From Thunnus maccoyii (taxonomy: Eukaryota; Chordata; Actinopteri; Scombriformes; Scombridae), in the NCBI RefSeq assembly GCF_910596095.1, contig NC_056548.1:11557151-11621150 (forward strand): a stretch of DNA of 64,000 nucleotides. Reading direction: 5' to 3'. Position 1 is the first letter of the stretch. Each line of letters starts with the position of its first letter. A program made the translations under genes and the position numbers. The notes below the pieces were generated by a model. It saw nothing but the letters and a program-made list of their open reading frames with translations. It made no database searches and had not been told where the DNA came from. Positions 63,101 to 64,000 of the stretch are shown one piece after another.

Positions 63101-63298
63101 TATAATTTGACGACAAATGGAAACTAGGCAACGACAAACAAAACGTTGAATAATATTGAGGGAGTGTAGTTCGCAGTTGACAAAGCTATGACAAGAATTA
63201 GCCAACTGCTAGCATTCAATATTAGCGTGCGTTTAATGTTAGCAACAAACCTTCGCTCTCCCAGCCTCTAGTTTTCTCTGCCGTTCATCTTCATCCAT
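25595..63298 (-). CDS. pcnt: Pericentrin, giant centrosomal coiled-coil scaffold
   Basis: Pericentrin anchors gamma-tubulin ring complexes, CDK5RAP2, PKA and other proteins at the centrosome and spindle pole. About 60 exons give 12,600 nt, or about 4,199 aa (3,336 in human). The start MDEDERQRKLEAGRAK matches the conserved pericentrin/AKAP9 N-terminus. Nearly all of the protein is heptad-repeat coiled coil rich in Glu, Gln, Lys and Leu. Pericentrin is preferred over AKAP9 because of VELEVLRLSLTNVHMSQ (exon 12), LARSSRVDDIERLK (exon 17), HEVSDSQ (exon 44), SSPEVLRRLE (exon 47) and DPEKSLTEYIQHLE near the end. Some stretches (QANDKLKKVLIEMLRST; LGGFQECEQATL) look more like AKAP9, as expected for sister genes. 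The C-terminal PACT domain is at residues of about 3994-4095. Exon coordinates are in the four sub-entries. A poly(A) signal is at 25185-25190. Confidence 0.92.
25968..26263. mobile_element. hAT-type MITE in the last pcnt intron (1)
   Basis: It starts TAGAGCTGCAACCATTACTTGATTAG and ends AATTGACAGGTTAATCAGTATTTG followed by GAAGCCCTAATA, an imperfect inverted match. The interior shares the CTGGGTTGTGGACTGTTGGTCAGA phrase with other copies in the window. Confidence 0.7.
26353..26637. mobile_element. hAT-type MITE in the last pcnt intron (2)
   Basis: It starts CGGGGCTGCAATCAACGATTACTTTCATTATTGATG and closes TTAATTGATTATCAAAATAGCTG...AATCAGATTAATCAGCTC. It is the same broad family as 25968-26263, 90 bp away, but a distinct subfamily. 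Confidence 0.7.
27626..28209. mobile_element. Inverted-repeat DNA element in the last pcnt intron
   Basis: The left end ATGCTGGGATCAGACTACACAATATCT (from about 27627) and the right end, which in reverse complement reads ATGCAGAGATCAGACTACACAATACCT (to about 28207), are inverted repeats of about 27 bp with few mismatches. The 580 bp between show no convincing coding sequence. Target-site duplications are unclear. Confidence 0.75.
29087..29479 (-). other. pcnt: PACT centrosome-targeting domain exons of pcnt
   Basis: Two exons (29253-29479 and 29087-29166), joined in phase, encode the PACT core shared by pericentrin and AKAP9. Visible motifs are YERYLRAESFRKALVYQKRY, then LLLLLGGFQECE, then FRAAVRVVIAVSRMKFL. 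From known biology this region binds calmodulin and targets the protein to centrioles. The basic-hydrophobic helix FRKALVYQKRYLLLLL is intact. The domain sits about 100 residues from the C-terminus, as is usual for the family. Confidence 0.95.
29525..29695. mobile_element. hAT-type MITE fragment in a pcnt intron
   Basis: This begins TAGAGCTGCAAAGATTAGTTGATCGACGG, then AACAACTATTTTGATAATC, matching the left half of the family seen at 25968. It contains the phrase CATGCTTTTCTTTGTCTTACATGGTAGTAAA, also seen at 4325-4355. The right terminus is not identifiable, so it is probably truncated. Confidence 0.6.
32676..32701. repeat. (TG)13 microsatellite beside a pcnt donor
   Basis: This is a CA repeat in the transcript, starting 8 nt downstream of the donor of pcnt exon 49 (exon low end 32710). 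Confidence 0.95.
35480..35916. mobile_element. Long-arm palindromic MITE in a pcnt intron
   Basis: The left arm CACTCACTGAGCAACACCTG, then TGCAATCTAATGCAATC and ACAACAGCTCTG, is matched in reverse at 35855-35916. The inner arms (TCTACTTTATGTTTATTATTG then AGGTTGTAGTGGGTG) also pair. It is an imperfect palindrome of about 435 bp. It resembles the common fish repeats whose ends contain TTATTAGGTACACCTG. Confidence 0.8.
37259..42328 (-). other. pcnt: pcnt exons 32-43, including a 30-nt microexon
   Basis: Exons: 42168-42328, 41674-41846, 41307-41491, 41010-41172, 40553-40795, 40394-40423 (optional microexon), 39814-40046, 39551-39658, 38521-38757, 38242-38415, 37813-37965 and 37259-37438. Exon 32 contains LLQRRERESQEGGNLLKML, matching the human pericentrin segment with QQRRERENREGANLL. 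Exon 33 holds the AKAP9-like QANDKLKKVLIEMLRST. Exon 34 is a globular, cysteine-containing linker (ALNACSRLRHTVDTLLELL). Exon 39 carries VEREHERDEFQQEIRRLEAQ, a strong pericentrin signature. The exons 31-32 gap (42329-45156) is a 2.8 kb intron containing a dispersed repeat. Confidence 0.87.
42595..43342. repeat. Dispersed fish repeat in the 2.8-kb pcnt intron
   Basis: The block contains phrases that I recognise as a very widespread teleost interspersed repeat, including GTCCAAGTGGACGTTTGTGCC, AAATTTGAAGAAATTCCCTC, GATATCGTGTTCACAAGAG and AACATAATGCCTC. The ends carry loosely inverted TTGTATGCCTCC and GGAGGCATAAAA motifs, suggesting a degenerate DNA element. No coding content. Confidence 0.65.
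45091..45152. repeat. (TG)31 microsatellite beside a pcnt donor
   Basis: A 62-bp pure TG run, read as (CA)31 in the transcript. It begins 4 nt after the donor of pcnt exon 31 (exon low end 45157). Confidence 0.97.
45157..52939 (-). other. pcnt: pcnt exons 12-31 (middle coiled coils)
   Basis: Exons: 52702-52939, 52414-52493, 51988-52285, 51638-51738, 51258-51369, 50876-51002, 50561-50680, 50414-50471, 50123-50227, 49856-49967, 49727-49767, 49503-49637, 49138-49384, 48854-49004, 47890-48343, 47531-47728, 47276-47347, 46481-46585, 46015-46167 and 45157-45303. Exon 14 contains a Thr/Gln/Ser-rich tract with heptad-like units (TQTELAS, TQASLTQ, AQAALSQ, AQSEL). Exon 26 (454 nt) has repeats of the type KH-x-AxLExL (LNAKHKAQLESLSASH, SKHNAELVALEAAL) that match human pericentrin closely. 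Exon 22 is only 41 nt. Exons 12 and 19 each have two in-frame acceptors, 9 and 15 nt apart; the longer form is listed. Confidence 0.87.
53974..63298 (-). other. pcnt: pcnt exons 1-11 (N-terminal coiled coils)
   Basis: Exons in coding order: 63251-63298, 59722-59898, 59094-59237, 58140-58289, 57018-57952, 56571-56930, 55881-56298, 55180-55596, 54878-55096, 54253-54348 and 53974-54117. Exon 1 codes for just 16 residues and is followed by a 3.35 kb intron. Exon 2 is basic and lysine-rich (SFRQKRAKNDG). Exon 3 is Glu/Gln-rich. Exon 4 (KRNEIIAKLSSNLQEAL) resembles the AKAP9 segment KQRDGIITQLTANLQQA. Exon 5 (935 nt) has an acidic Ser/Asp linker and then a long coiled coil. Exon 6 is a Ser/Pro-rich, non-coiled linker. 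Exons 7-11 return to coiled coil. Every junction is in phase with consensus GT and AG. Confidence 0.88.
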
Positions 63299-63680
63299 CT
63301 CTCGGTTAAAATAAAACCATTAAAATTTAGGACCAACGTCCTAAATCGGTTGAAAAGCTCAACAAAACCTTCACTTTTAGCATAAGTTAGCTAAAACAAA
63401 ATCTTTGAGCTTCCTTTGGACACAACTGTCAACAGATAATATTCAATATGGCCGCCAAGTCATTTCAACTCCGCCCTTATCGAGTTTCCCTGAATGAACA
63501 GACCAATCAAATCATTGCTTTCCACAGCTTCAGCCAATGAGATTTGCGTCGATATTCCCGCATAATAATAAGCCACCTCCTAATTTGTACAACACCTAAA
63601 CTAGAATCTTGGTGACCAATAAGATGATTGTATGAAGTTGCCACATTTGGATTGACGGCTCTTGCAGCCAATCAGAGCCT
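63299..63680 (-). promoter_or_regulatory. pcnt: pcnt 5' UTR and CCAAT-box promoter
   Basis: Upstream of the pcnt ATG (63298) a short 5' UTR is expected up to about 63440. Beyond it lie four plus-strand CCAAT motifs, at 63503-63507, 63534-63538, 63616-63620 and 63668-63672, within 170 bp. Clusters of spaced CCAAT boxes bind NF-Y and are typical of cell-cycle-regulated promoters, which would suit a centrosome gene. No TATA box is evident. The spacing could also serve a divergent plus-strand transcript (see 63794-63837). Confidence 0.6.
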
Positions 63681-63793
63681 GCTAATACAAAATAGATATG
63701 CGCTCACTTGTGTTTTGAAAGTGCCAGTGCGGAATCCTGCCGGGGGTTACTGGGGCAACAGAACAACCTTATGACGACTGAGGCGCGGTTACC

Positions 63794-63837
63794 ATGGTAG
63801 TTACAGTAAAATATGTCTTTCAAAACTGGGTCAAAAG
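63794..63837 (+). CDS. Candidate first coding exon of a divergent gene
   Basis: On the plus strand an ideal Kozak start (ACCATGG, ATG at 63794) and a second ATG at 63813 precede a donor-like AAAAG/GTTAG at 63837. The two frames read MVVTVKYVFQNWVK or MSFKTGSK. The window ends before any second exon, so the product is unknown. In human, C21orf58 lies head to head with PCNT, so a divergent partner is plausible, but I cannot recognise these residues. This could equally be chance. Confidence 0.2.
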
Positions 63838-64000
63838 GTTAGAGTTATTTAAATCATGACAACAATAGTAATATTTTTTGTTATTTGTGGGTTATCATTA
63901 AATAAAAACACCAATTTATTTTTTCTATCTAGATTAAGTTAGACAAGAAATATATCCAAGGGGCATAGTTATTTTTATTGCATTGTGGGTGACAATTATT

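Noticed and set aside
1..64000. CRISPR arrays, operons, tRNA or rRNA genes, viral genes or retroviral copies
   Set aside because: None seen. The repeats are eukaryotic microsatellites and MITEs, and no transposase, reverse transcriptase or viral protein is coded.

Overview
This is vertebrate nuclear DNA, almost certainly a teleost fish and probably a percomorph. The genes are split into many short exons by GT-AG introns. The introns are compact, rich in CA microsatellites, and crowded with fish-type non-autonomous DNA transposons. The proteins read from the exons are close to, but not the same as, those of mammals. All gene models below were assembled by hand from reading frame, splice sites and phase; no alignment was run.

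Four protein genes lie head to tail on the minus strand. (1) ola1, Obg-like ATPase 1: its coding exons run from 4930 down to 586, and its 3' end lies left of the window. (2) tra2b, an SR-like splicing activator: coding 13676 to 9201, 279 aa, with a conserved-type poison exon in intron 1. (3) senp2, a SUMO protease: coding 23416 to 16754, 17 exons, 612 aa. (4) pcnt, pericentrin: coding 63298 to 25595, about 60 exons and about 4,199 aa, filling the right 60% of the window and ending in the PACT centrosome-targeting domain. The summed exon lengths of tra2b, senp2 and pcnt are each divisible by three, with every junction in phase, which supports the models. A possible plus-strand gene may start just beyond the pcnt promoter, near 63.8 kb.

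The genes do not form a pathway: a translation/stress ATPase, a splicing regulator, a SUMO protease and a centrosomal scaffold. Their order is synteny; tra2b and senp2 are also near neighbours in human 3q27 (from memory). Intergenic gaps are about 5.3-8.4 kb, 13.9-15.8 kb and 23.6-25.2 kb. They hold repeats and promoters and no further gene that I can support.

No novel enzyme system, CRISPR array or RNA gene was found. The points most worth a second look are: the tra2b poison exon; a family of 360-665 bp fold-back elements flanked by TTAA (three copies); a poly-glycine run inside the SENP2 protease domain; a GC-AG intron in senp2; a palindromic repeat sitting on the senp2 promoter; a 30-nt in-frame microexon in pcnt; and CA/GT microsatellites sitting on or beside splice sites at several exons.
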